Of a DNA stretch of 64,000 nt, positions 1 through 6,862 are shown one piece after another. This DNA is from an uncultured Prevotellaceae bacterium (GTDB taxonomy: Bacteria > Bacteroidota > Bacteroidia > Bacteroidales > Bacteroidaceae): the NCBI GenBank assembly GCA_900318775.1, contig ONLY01000013.1:1-64000 (forward strand). Reading direction: 5' to 3'. Under the pieces are notes generated by a model. It saw only the letters and a list, made by a program, of their open reading frames with translations, ran no database searches and was not told the origin of the DNA. Both the position numbers and the translations under genes were made by a program. Within the stretch, counting starts at the first letter, position 1. Every line of letters begins with the position of its first letter.

Positions 1-117
1 GGTAAGCATTTCAAAACCCGGACAGGGTATCGCTGGGCTAAAACGTTATGCATGAGAACTTTAATTCTGAATTTAAATAATTTTAAGAGACACTAGTGAC
101 CTAAAAACAAAATAATT

Positions 118-711
118 ATGAAAAAGTTATTATTTATTATTGCCCTCTTTTTGTGTATCCCAATATATGCAAAAAAGATTTACAAATGTAATTACACGAT
201 TGTAGCACCAATCGACACTGTCCATATCAAAGGAACCTTATATACAGATACCATTATTTCTCTTAATTTTAGTTTGAATGAAAGCTCTCTTGGTATTACT
301 ATAGCCAATAAAAGTGCTCAACCCATGTTTATCGATTGGGAACAATGCGCTATGGTAATTAATGGAATTTCTGAAAGATGTATACATAGTGGTATTAAAT
401 ACATTGAAAAAGCAAACCCTCAACCACGAACAATCATTGCCCCATCTGCTATTCTTTCTGATGTATTATCTCCTGTAAGCTATATTACATGGTTAGATAG
501 ATCCTACTTGAGTCTGCCCTCGATGTGGAACATTATGCCTATTGTTGCATTATCGACCACTTCAGGCAATCATAATTACAAATTTACAGAAGAGGCTATT
601 CTCGCTCAAGAGAACAAAGAGATTACAATAATGTTATGTATTATTATTGAGGAAAAGCCTGTATATAAAACATTCACAATAAGATGTTTCAATTTTAAAC
701 AAAGTAAATAG
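118..711 (+). CDS. Hypothetical secreted protein, 197 aa
   Basis: I do not recognise this family. The N-terminus (MKKLLFIIALFLCIPIYA) is a clean Sec signal peptide with a likely signal peptidase I site after residue 18, so the mature protein of about 179 residues should be periplasmic or surface exposed. The rest is mostly alternating hydrophobic/polar segments, consistent with a small beta-sandwich, with no catalytic motif I can name. The ATG follows an AT-rich leader without a clear Shine-Dalgarno sequence, which is usual in Bacteroidetes. Base composition is clearly more AT-rich than the genes after 6 kb, as in the whole first 5 kb, suggesting acquired DNA. Confidence 0.75.
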   Translation: MKKLLFIIALFLCIPIYAKKIYKCNYTIVAPIDTVHIKGTLYTDTIISLNFSLNESSLGITIANKSAQPMFIDWEQCAMVINGISERCIHSGIKYIEKANPQPRTIIAPSAILSDVLSPVSYITWLDRSYLSLPSMWNIMPIVALSTTSGNHNYKFTEEAILAQENKEITIMLCIIIEEKPVYKTFTIRCFNFKQSK

Positions 712-859
712 ATAATACTACGACATCAACATTTTTATTTTCAAATGTTTTCATAATCGCTTATCATATTCCTTCAAGTTCCTCTGTTATTTAACTTATG
801 AGAACCTGAATCACAAATCCCCCTTATCATATAAATAATAATCAAAAATAAACAAGATT

Positions 860-1756
860 ATGATGTTCTTTTTTTTCTTTGTACCTAATTTTATTGCCAT
901 CGACTTTGAGAAGTTGAGTGACAATCCGCTCAGCGTGTGTGAAATGGGTGTTGCAAAATACATTGACGGCGAAAAAGTAATAGAAAAGAAGTTTATTGTT
1001 CACCCAGCTGCTGGATTAAAACGAAACTTTTTTGGAACCACAGCACTTTCACGCATCAAAGATTCAGATTTGGAAAATGCACCAACATTCGACAAAGTGT
1101 ATCAGTATTTGCTTGAAAATCTGGATGACTGCATTATTGTATGTCATCAGAAATCATCGGATTTAAACTACTTGTATTATTTGGAAAAACATTATGGACT
1201 GTCAGGGCTTACTACTAATGGATATGCCGACACTAAAGAAATGAGCATGAAAATAATGGGTTTAGGGAAACTGAAGGAATGCTACAAATCTCTGACAGAA
1301 GATGATATGCCAACAAAGCATAACGCTCTTGTGGATGCTCAAGCATGTGCCAAAGTATTTATTGAGCTATGCAAGAAAGAGGATTGCAATCCATTCATTT
1401 ACCATATTCCTTACGTTCCAGAAAAAGAAAAGGAGAAAAAGGGGATAATGACAGAAACTGTATCTATAGAGAATATGGAGATTGAAGATAATCTTTTACC
1501 TTCTTATTCTTTTGATGGGAAGAAGGTTAAATTGTCTGGCACCTTCAACAAAGAAATTGTCACTGACATCCTTAAAGGATTGGGGGCAAGTGTTCCGTCA
1601 GGAGATCCAACAAACAACACTGATGCGTTTATCGTTGGTGATGATGTGGGACCTAGAAAAAAAGCACTTGCCAATACTCAGAAAAAGAAACGCCCCGACT
1701 CCTTTCACATCTTTACAGCAAAAGCATTCCTGTCTCACTTTGGGTCTTGTTCGTAA
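860..1756 (+). CDS. DEDDh 3'-5' exonuclease with C-terminal BRCT domain
   Basis: Probable DNA exonuclease of the DnaQ/PolC-epsilon type. Residues 12-17 (IAIDFE) give the first two acidic residues (D15, E17), the CHQKSSDLNYL segment the third (D101), and KHNALVDA the H154/D159 pair that defines the DEDDh subgroup. Residues about 210-290 (GKKVKLSGTF...GDDVGPRKKALAN...IFTAKAFLSHF) look like a BRCT domain, the fold that binds DNA ends in ligases and replication factors. The start is uncertain: the first codons give a run of Phe from an 8-T tract, and family members usually begin just before the IAIDFE strand. After the TAA the same frame continues past two stops into a protein-like stretch ending near 1894, so the 3' end may be eroded. 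Neighbours are other nucleic-acid-acting accessory genes. Confidence 0.8.
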   Translation: MMFFFFFVPNFIAIDFEKLSDNPLSVCEMGVAKYIDGEKVIEKKFIVHPAAGLKRNFFGTTALSRIKDSDLENAPTFDKVYQYLLENLDDCIIVCHQKSSDLNYLYYLEKHYGLSGLTTNGYADTKEMSMKIMGLGKLKECYKSLTEDDMPTKHNALVDAQACAKVFIELCKKEDCNPFIYHIPYVPEKEKEKKGIMTETVSIENMEIEDNLLPSYSFDGKKVKLSGTFNKEIVTDILKGLGASVPSGDPTNNTDAFIVGDDVGPRKKALANTQKKKRPDSFHIFTAKAFLSHFGSCS

Positions 1757-1929
1757 ACTCCGTGTGCATTCTGCACGATTAAAAGGAAAAAGGATTGAGC
1801 AGTTCACGGCTCTAAAGAGTACATTTCTCCAAAGAAACCTTTATATATTATCGTTGAACCTGCTGAACACACACCTACAAACAGTAAAGATTAAAGACAA
1901 TGCAGTATGTTGAAAAACATAGAAATTTA

Positions 1930-1961
1930 TTTGTGCGCATAGAATAAAGCCTGTATCTTTG
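1930..1961 (+). promoter_or_regulatory. Bacteroidetes promoter of the NYN gene
   Basis: TTTG at 1930-1933, 20 nt, then TATCTTTG at 1954-1961, a full match to the Bacteroidetes sigma-ABfr consensus (-33 TTTG, -7 TAnnTTTG). Transcription should start near 1968, giving a leader of about 70 nt before the NYN gene. Confidence 0.75.
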
Positions 1962-2003
1962 CAGCAGAAATTTATCCCCCTTAGATGAAAAAGGCTAAGG
2001 CTC

Positions 2004-2023
2004 GCCGCCTCGCAAGGGGCGGC
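2004..2023 (+). promoter_or_regulatory. GC-rich hairpin in the leader of the NYN gene
   Basis: GCCGCC (2004-2009) pairs with GGCGGC (2018-2023) across an 8-nt loop and is followed by a T-rich run (TTATTTTATTT). It lies inside the predicted 5' leader, so it could be an attenuator-like terminator or a block to ribosome entry. It stands out as GC-rich within AT-rich DNA. No leader ORF was found. Confidence 0.45.
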
Positions 2024-2040
2024 TTATTTTATTTATAAAG

Positions 2041-2679
2041 ATGGAAAAGAAGAAAGTCATTGTTTACGTGGATGGGTTCAACTTCTACTATGGGCTAAAG
2101 AAGGAACCTAAATGGAGGAAGTATTACTGGCTGAACATCGTGGCTTTATTTGAAAAGTTCATGAAGCCCAACCAAGAGCTGGTCGCCGTTAAATATTTTT
2201 CCGCACGACCAGACGATCCTGAGGCTTGCACAAACCAAGGACGTTTTTTTCAGGCGAACAAGGAAAATGGTAAGTTCCATCTTATTTTAGGCACTTATCT
2301 GAAGAAGAGCATCATTTGTAGAAACTGTGGGTACGAAATCAAAACACACGAAGAGAAGGAAACTGACGTGAGAATTGCAACACAGATAGTGGTGGATGCC
2401 TACGAACGGAATTATGACATTGCCATTATTGTATCTGCTGACAGCGACATGGTGCCAGCTATTGAGATAGCAAAAGGAATAGGCAGAACGGTGTTTGTGT
2501 ACTTTCCTCCCAATCAACACTCCAGTAACCTTGCCACGATGGGCAGTGGTTCTCCAATCTTCTTACAGCGATACGAATCGCGATTTAGGCAAAGCATTCT
2601 TCCTGATATGGTACACCTTCAATCCATTGATATTGACATTTCCATTCCAGATAAGTGGAAAAAGTTTCAAGGAAGATGA
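2041..2679 (+). CDS. NYN domain (PIN-like, LabA/DUF88) putative RNase
   Basis: The N-terminus VIVYVDGFNFYYGLK (D11, N14) is the signature first strand of NYN domains, and VSADSDMVPAIEIAK (D134, D136) supplies the second acidic cluster; with D109 these form the metal site of PIN-like nucleases. An inserted CRNC pair (C93, C96) resembles half a zinc site, common in this subgroup. NYN proteins are predicted to cleave RNA, and related genes occur in accessory and defence-type regions, but substrates are mostly unknown. No signal peptide, so cytoplasmic. It is expressed from its own promoter at 1930-1961 behind a leader hairpin. A possible 30-codon ORF follows 21 nt downstream. Confidence 0.85.
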   Translation: MEKKKVIVYVDGFNFYYGLKKEPKWRKYYWLNIVALFEKFMKPNQELVAVKYFSARPDDPEACTNQGRFFQANKENGKFHLILGTYLKKSIICRNCGYEIKTHEEKETDVRIATQIVVDAYERNYDIAIIVSADSDMVPAIEIAKGIGRTVFVYFPPNQHSSNLATMGSGSPIFLQRYESRFRQSILPDMVHLQSIDIDISIPDKWKKFQGR

Positions 2680-2700
2680 AACTTTTTGTTATGGTGAAAA

Positions 2701-2793
2701 ATGAATTTAGACCTGTTGAACGGAGAAGTGGCAGAAGATGCGCCTAAGTGGGAAGAAAGAGAAATACTAAAACCACTAAACGAATTCAATTAG
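2701..2793 (+). CDS. Possible 30-aa ORF after the NYN gene
   Basis: ATG at 2701 opens a 30-codon acidic reading frame (starts MNLDLLNGEVAEDAPKW) ending at TAG 2791-2793, 21 nt after the NYN stop and overlapping by 4 nt the stop end of the oppositely oriented MNT gene. No recognised family and no obvious ribosome binding site. It may be a small partner of the NYN protein or a relic. Confidence 0.2.
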   Translation: MNLDLLNGEVAEDAPKWEEREILKPLNEFN

Positions 2794-3089
2794 ACATATA
2801 CAGCCTCCCTATCTATGTTTTGTTTGAGCAAAGGACGTAAAGAATTGCGATAGCGAACCAGATCAACCTTTTGGTCGAAAAGGGATTGCAACAAGCTCCG
2901 TATCTTGGACATAACGGCGAAAGATGGATTGGAAACATCAACAACGATGTCTATGTCGCTGTCGTCCGTGTTTTCACCACGAGCAACAGAACCGAATATG
3001 CCTATCCGATTAATACCCAAAGAAGCTCCATAAACCTTACGGAATCCCTTCAGTTTTTTCTTACAGACGTTCAAGTTCAATGCCATCAT
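2790..3089 (-). CDS. MNT-type minimal nucleotidyltransferase (MntA-like), orphan
   Basis: 99-residue protein of the DNA polymerase beta superfamily. The core motif GSVARGENTDDSDIDIVVD (residues 33-51) holds the GS pair and the two metal-binding aspartates (D45, D47); KVDLV gives the likely third acidic residue (D76). MntA proteins of this size are antitoxins that modify a HEPN RNase toxin, and the two genes are normally adjacent and overlapping. Here the downstream side is occupied by the opposing NYN gene, and the upstream 305 bp encodes nothing convincing, so no HEPN partner is present. The start could be either of two adjacent ATGs (3089 or 3086). A -7-like CAAAGATA (minus-strand TATCTTTG) at 3107-3114 lies just upstream. 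Confidence 0.85.
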   Translation of the reverse strand: MMALNLNVCKKKLKGFRKVYGASLGINRIGIFGSVARGENTDDSDIDIVVDVSNPSFAVMSKIRSLLQSLFDQKVDLVRYRNSLRPLLKQNIDREAVYV

Positions 3090-3394
3090 TCAATGATTTT
3101 CTACCGCAAAGATACAACTTTTTCAGACAACAAGTATATTTCCTATATATTTTTCCTTTTTCACTTTTCCCTTTTTATTCTTTCCCCAGTACCTATTTAC
3201 TTTCACCACTCTGTCCATCCGCTTATTCAACTGCTGATTGTCGGCAAGCAGATTCTATATGCTATCTGCCTCCTAAAAGCGTAGTGGTTCAGTCTTTGAG
3301 CGGAATCCAATGGCAACATGCTTCTTACTCCCTCTCCTATTCGTGTACTACTATTCTCAAAAAGGGAACAAAGCCATACTCACAAGAAGCAATT
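3090..3394. other. Gap between MNT and GIY-YIG genes
   Basis: About 305 bp of AT-rich, pyrimidine-rich plus strand. It holds the weak MNT promoter (CAAAGATA 3107-3114 on the plus strand). Plus-strand frames through it are low-complexity and unlikely to be coding. No HEPN-like frame was seen on either strand. Confidence 0.5.
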
Positions 3395-4726
3395 TCACTT
3401 TTTCATATGAGCACAGCATAATTCATAAAGTCCATGCTTAACTGCATAATTGCAAGCCCCTAGACTTCCTTTCCTAAACGCCATTCTACTTTGATACTTT
3501 TGTGCTTCTACTACAACCGATTCTTTTGTCCAATATACCCTCTTTTTCATGTGTGCACACAACTCGGCAAACCATCCTTTTCTCCGGATATATCTATATA
3601 TATTTTTATCTTTCTTGTTAAACTCTGTAACCGTCTTATATTGATTTGCAATTCTTTCGCATTCTTCTTTTGTTGGCATTTGACGTTTTAATTGCATATG
3701 CGCACATATTTCGTCAAGAAAGCCTTTTCTACTTGCGGCATTGTAAACTAATTTGTCTCCTCTTATAAAATCCACCCTATACTTATATTTTTTCGCGATT
3801 TGGGCACAGACTTCTTTTGTGTATTTAGTTGGATCATATCCCAAATCGCCACCTGCTTTTTGGTTAATCATTATCCATCCAGCATCAGCGTATCTATTTA
3901 TCCACATGTCTTCTTGTTCTGCTGCTATATCCTTAGGCAAGAAATCAGAAAGTTCTTTAAAAGTATATCTACACTCAGTTTCCTTGATATATTTATATAC
4001 ATATGATCGAGGACTTCTGAGGTGTTCTTTTTCCCTCTCTCCAGGATCCTTTGCCAGTCCCACATAAGCATGATGATCTTCAAATTCGAAAACGTATATC
4101 TTACGAAATTCATAATTGCCTATACGCTTCATATGCTGGCTAATATCTTTAATCCAATGTTTTTTACAAGCACGAAAGTAATGTTGTGGAGCATTTTCGA
4201 TAAACTCTTTTCTCGTTACATATTTTGAGGCTTCAGCCTGGCATTCTTCCTTTGTATATCTGTGCATCTTTTTCATATGAGCAGTTAGTTCAGGCAACCA
4301 TCCATTCTTTCGTGCCTGAATATAAGACGCAGTACTATTGATACGCCATTCCCTTTCAACATGATACCTCAACGCAATTAAACGGCATTCATCCATTGAA
4401 TATTGGTGAGGCCTAAGCATATGAACACAAATATCATCCAACCACCCATTTTTCCATGCTGCACTATAAGCTGCAGGTTCATTTTTCTGGAACTCACTTC
4501 TTCTTCCATATTTCTTAGCTATTGCTTCACATCTATGCTTTGTCCAATACCCCGAAGGCTTTACTATAAACTTCATATGAGAACAAATATCATCCAACCA
4601 CCCGTGGGCCCATGCTGCCCCATAAGCAGATTTACAATTAAAGCGGAAATCACTCCTACTTTTATATTTCAAAGCCTCAACGCGGCACCGTTCTTTTGTC
4701 CAATATCCATACATAAGATTCCTCAT
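3395..4726 (-). CDS. GIY-YIG nuclease embedded in seven ~50-aa repeats
   Basis: 443 residues. Four repeats precede (about 8-51, 60-103, 109-151, 157-199) and three follow a central domain. Each resembles YWTKERCxxEAxKYxSRxxF...AYxAAxxxGWLDDICxHM, with invariant or nearly invariant Tyr, Cys, Lys-Tyr, Phe, Gly-Trp-Leu and a closing His-Met. The centre (about 208-300) looks like a GIY-YIG nuclease: KIYVF at 209-213 replaces the GIY strand, AYVGLAKDPGEREKEH at 220-235 gives YVG, the catalytic-type Arg231 and His235, and an AEQEDMW helix could give the metal-binding Glu. Such repeats are reminiscent of DNA-reading modules seen beside phage and homing-type nucleases. I infer that the repeats read DNA and the centre cuts. 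Low GC suggests transfer. The ATG at 4726 is the only good start. Confidence 0.7.
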   Translation of the reverse strand: MRNLMYGYWTKERCRVEALKYKSRSDFRFNCKSAYGAAWAHGWLDDICSHMKFIVKPSGYWTKHRCEAIAKKYGRRSEFQKNEPAAYSAAWKNGWLDDICVHMLRPHQYSMDECRLIALRYHVEREWRINSTASYIQARKNGWLPELTAHMKKMHRYTKEECQAEASKYVTRKEFIENAPQHYFRACKKHWIKDISQHMKRIGNYEFRKIYVFEFEDHHAYVGLAKDPGEREKEHLRSPRSYVYKYIKETECRYTFKELSDFLPKDIAAEQEDMWINRYADAGWIMINQKAGGDLGYDPTKYTKEVCAQIAKKYKYRVDFIRGDKLVYNAASRKGFLDEICAHMQLKRQMPTKEECERIANQYKTVTEFNKKDKNIYRYIRRKGWFAELCAHMKKRVYWTKESVVVEAQKYQSRMAFRKGSLGACNYAVKHGLYELCCAHMKK

Positions 4727-5067
4727 AATAGACTTAATCCACTTTCTTTATGATGATTTAAAGAGGAGGTTTACATCAATCAATTTTTTATCTTTAATAA
4801 ATGGAAATAATTAGTGAATCCATACTGCAAATATACTTCTATTAATTTACATACGTCACTCATTATTCATATTTCTTTTTAACACAATTTCTTTTTCAAT
4901 ATAATGCTTTCAAATCATCAATAACTTCACTTCTTTAATACAGGAAGACTCTCCCCAAAAAATGCTTGTCACCACATCCAAAATACAATGTTATACTTTT
5001 GCAGTTGCATTGTTCCAACAAAGGTTCTCAATGGTGAGTAATCGGAAGGTTGGAATAATACAACAGA
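4727..5067. other. AT-rich gap upstream of the GIY-YIG gene
   Basis: A minus-strand -7-like element (CAAATATA on the plus strand, 4828-4835) could drive the GIY-YIG gene, though no -33 match is spaced correctly. On the plus strand TACTTTTG at 4994-5001 could be a -7 box for the small ORF at 5068. Nothing else was seen. Confidence 0.35.
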
Positions 5068-5238
5068 ATGGCATTCATAAAAAAAATGCTATATGCATCA
5101 GGAGAACAATTACCAAAGATATTTGAAATGAGTCTAGACTTTTGTACAGACCCATCAGTACCCAACACTCTCGCGATAGGAATTGGCATCATTATTATAA
5201 TATTACAATACCGGATAATGTGGAATGAAGAAGCATAG
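5068..5238 (+). CDS. Possible 56-aa single-pass membrane protein
   Basis: ATG at 5068 opens a 56-codon frame whose C-terminal half holds a strongly hydrophobic segment (TLAIGIGIIIIILQYRIMW, residues 34-52) with a charged N-terminus (MAFIKKMLYASGEQLPK). A -7-type box TACTTTTG sits 67 nt upstream at 4994-5001. No family recognised and no strong ribosome binding site. The hydrophobic helix argues for a real small membrane protein, but AT-rich DNA produces such stretches by chance. Confidence 0.3.
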   Translation: MAFIKKMLYASGEQLPKIFEMSLDFCTDPSVPNTLAIGIGIIIIILQYRIMWNEEA

Positions 5239-5795
5239 ACTCTTCTCTTATAAAGATATATGCAACTCACTAATGTATTAATGGTAGTATGATGTTATTT
5301 TTCTTTTGGCATCAATCAACCTATATTTAGGGCATAACACATCCTCTTTCAAAGACTAAAGACACTTCTAGCACGGGCGACAAGATCTATCAGGACTACG
5401 AGCCGAATCCAGCCACCCTACCACATCAACTCTTTCCCAGCATCAAGCAATGAATAACACCCGTCAGCTTAGAAAAAACTCATTCCACTCACGCTCCGCC
5501 TTAATGTATCCAAGTCTTCTTACATGAGTCACATATTTTTATCATTATGTAGGCATGGCTCTCAATATGTAACAGCATCATTTGACGGCACTCAGTCACA
5601 GAAGAAGTGCACCAATCATCTCTTTATAGATCTACATCATTCATTTCTATCTGCCGGTGTAAACCGAGCTGACAATGTGGCACGATTCGTGTGACATCAA
5701 ACGCAAGATTGGCACAATACATATCAAGCCCACCCGTCCACCGGTTGCAGGCTTATCCTATAGCCCAATAGTCCTTCTTCCGTTCTGTCATTCGT
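5239..5795. other. Non-coding stretch with a possible gene relic
   Basis: No intact gene. One segment (5370-5453) is more GC-rich and reads STGDKIYQDYEPNP... up to a TGA, vaguely like the start of Bacteroidetes transposases, but it is too short to assign. The rest looks like decayed intergenic DNA. Confidence 0.3.
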
Positions 5796-5887
5796 CTTTT
5801 GCCCACAACCACACTTGCTTTATGCCCACAAATAAAGTTGTCTTTTGCCCGACAACGGAGTCACTTTGTGCCCAGCAACGGAGTTGT
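5796..5887. repeat. Four tandem 23-bp units with a GCCC core
   Basis: GCCC recurs at 5801, 5824, 5847 and 5870, exactly 23 bp apart. The four units (5796-5818, 5819-5841, 5842-5864, 5865-5887) follow a loose consensus CTTTTGCCCACAACNNAGTTGT. Units differ by several bases, so this is a degenerate tandem array rather than a recent duplication. It runs directly into the stem-loop at 5887. Confidence 0.7.
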
Positions 5888-5928
5888 TCATAACTTTGGA
5901 ACAATTATTCATAAGTTATGAATAAGCA
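5887..5928. repeat. Dispersed stem-loop element, copy 1
   Basis: TTCATAACTT (5887-5896) and AAGTTATGAA (5913-5922) form a perfect 10-bp stem over a 16-nt loop, followed by TAAGCA. Almost the same 42 bp recurs at 40747-40789, including the loop start TGGAA and the AAGCA tail. This indicates a dispersed repeat and not a simple terminator. Confidence 0.75.
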
Positions 5929-5988
5929 GACATCCCCACCCTTTTCTGTCCGCGACATATCACTATTCTCCTAAAACAATCGAAGAAA

Positions 5989-6024
5989 AAAGCGCCGGAT
6001 ATACGGTTGTACATCCGGCGCTTT
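5989..6024 (-). terminator. Terminator of the SIMPL gene
   Basis: AAAGCGCCGGAT (5989-6000) pairs with ATCCGGCGCTTT (6013-6024) over 12 nt. Reading the minus strand, a T-run follows the stem (plus-strand GAAAAA). It lies 19 nt past the SIMPL stop. Confidence 0.85.
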
Positions 6025-6042
6025 CTTGATGCGGTCTGCTTG

Positions 6043-6735
6043 TTAATCTTTCAGCGAATACGTGATGGTTGACACCACGCGCACCTTCTTCTTGTAAGGG
6101 GTGTCAGCCTCATCGATGGAGAACTCGCCTTGCCCAGCTGCCACTATCTTGTTGATGGTGGAGTGGCTGTTCTCAGCAAACTGGCTGGCAGTCTTCTCGG
6201 CATTGCTGATTGCTTCTGCCATCATTTCCGGCTTCAGCTGCTGGAACTGGGTGTATTCGTATTCTGCATAGTCGGAATCCAGGATGACGTTTCTGTCTAT
6301 CAGCTCATCCACTTTCTGGCGCAACTGGCTGATAAACTGGGTATCTTTCGACACCACCTTCAGCGAGCGTCTTGCGGTATAGTGGTAGCGTGGCTGATTG
6401 CTGCCCCAAGCATTGGCCAGATTGTCAGTCACATCATACGTGTTGACAGTCACTTCGCCTTTGCCCTTGATGCCTTTCTCCTTCAGGAACTGCTGGATGG
6501 CATCAATCTTCGTGTTAAGCACACTGAACAAAGGCTTCAAGTCGTCGCCTGCCACTTGCACGCTCATGGTCCATGTCACCTTGTCGGCATCCACCTCGCG
6601 CTCGGCCAAGCCTTTCACGGTCACGCGGCGGTCCTTGTTCGTGAAGTTGTCAATACCTCCCTTGATGCACAGTCCCAGCATCAGGAGACCTACAGCCACA
6701 ATGGCTGCCACAATGATTTTCTCGTACTTCTGCAT
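6043..6735 (-). CDS. SIMPL domain-containing membrane-anchored protein
   Basis: 230 residues. MQKYEKIIVAAIVAVGLLMLGLCIKGG is an N-terminal membrane anchor or uncleaved signal. The rest matches the SIMPL (DUF541) family: VTVKGLAEREVDADKVTWTMSVQ near residue 40, the paired-strand middle, and a C-terminal VVSTITYSL strand. SIMPL proteins are periplasmic or envelope proteins of poorly defined role, linked to oxidative stress and outer membrane assembly in other bacteria. A longer frame opens at 6816, but a complete promoter at 6786-6817 predicts a start site near 6779, so the ATG at 6735 is the real start. Monocistronic with its own terminator. Confidence 0.85.
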   Translation of the reverse strand: MQKYEKIIVAAIVAVGLLMLGLCIKGGIDNFTNKDRRVTVKGLAEREVDADKVTWTMSVQVAGDDLKPLFSVLNTKIDAIQQFLKEKGIKGKGEVTVNTYDVTDNLANAWGSNQPRYHYTARRSLKVVSKDTQFISQLRQKVDELIDRNVILDSDYAEYEYTQFQQLKPEMMAEAISNAEKTASQFAENSHSTINKIVAAGQGEFSIDEADTPYKKKVRVVSTITYSLKD

Positions 6736-6785
6736 AGTGCTTCTATTGATGATATTAAACATGCGCCCCTTTTTATGGAGGCGCA

Positions 6786-6817
6786 CAAAAGTAGGGCTTT
6801 TCAGCATTACAACCAAA
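6786..6817 (-). promoter_or_regulatory. Promoter of the SIMPL gene
   Basis: Plus-strand CAAAAGTA (6786-6793), 20 nt, CAAA (6814-6817): on the minus strand this is TTTG-N20-TACTTTTG, a full Bacteroidetes promoter. It fixes the start codon at 6735. Confidence 0.8.
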
Positions 6818-6862
6818 TCGGACCCTCGTTTTTCACATCTTTTATACTATGCGCAGGCTTGT

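Noticed and set aside
2790-3394. Complete MNT/HEPN toxin-antitoxin pair
   Set aside because: Only the nucleotidyltransferase is present; no HEPN frame was found on either side.
5370-5453. GC-richer segment reading STGDKIYQDYEPNP as a transposase relic
   Set aside because: It is only 27 codons and the resemblance to transposase N-termini is too weak; kept only as a note in the gap entry.
5675-5893. 72-codon plus-strand frame
   Set aside because: It is produced by the 23-bp tandem array; Cys/His-rich by accident of the repeat.
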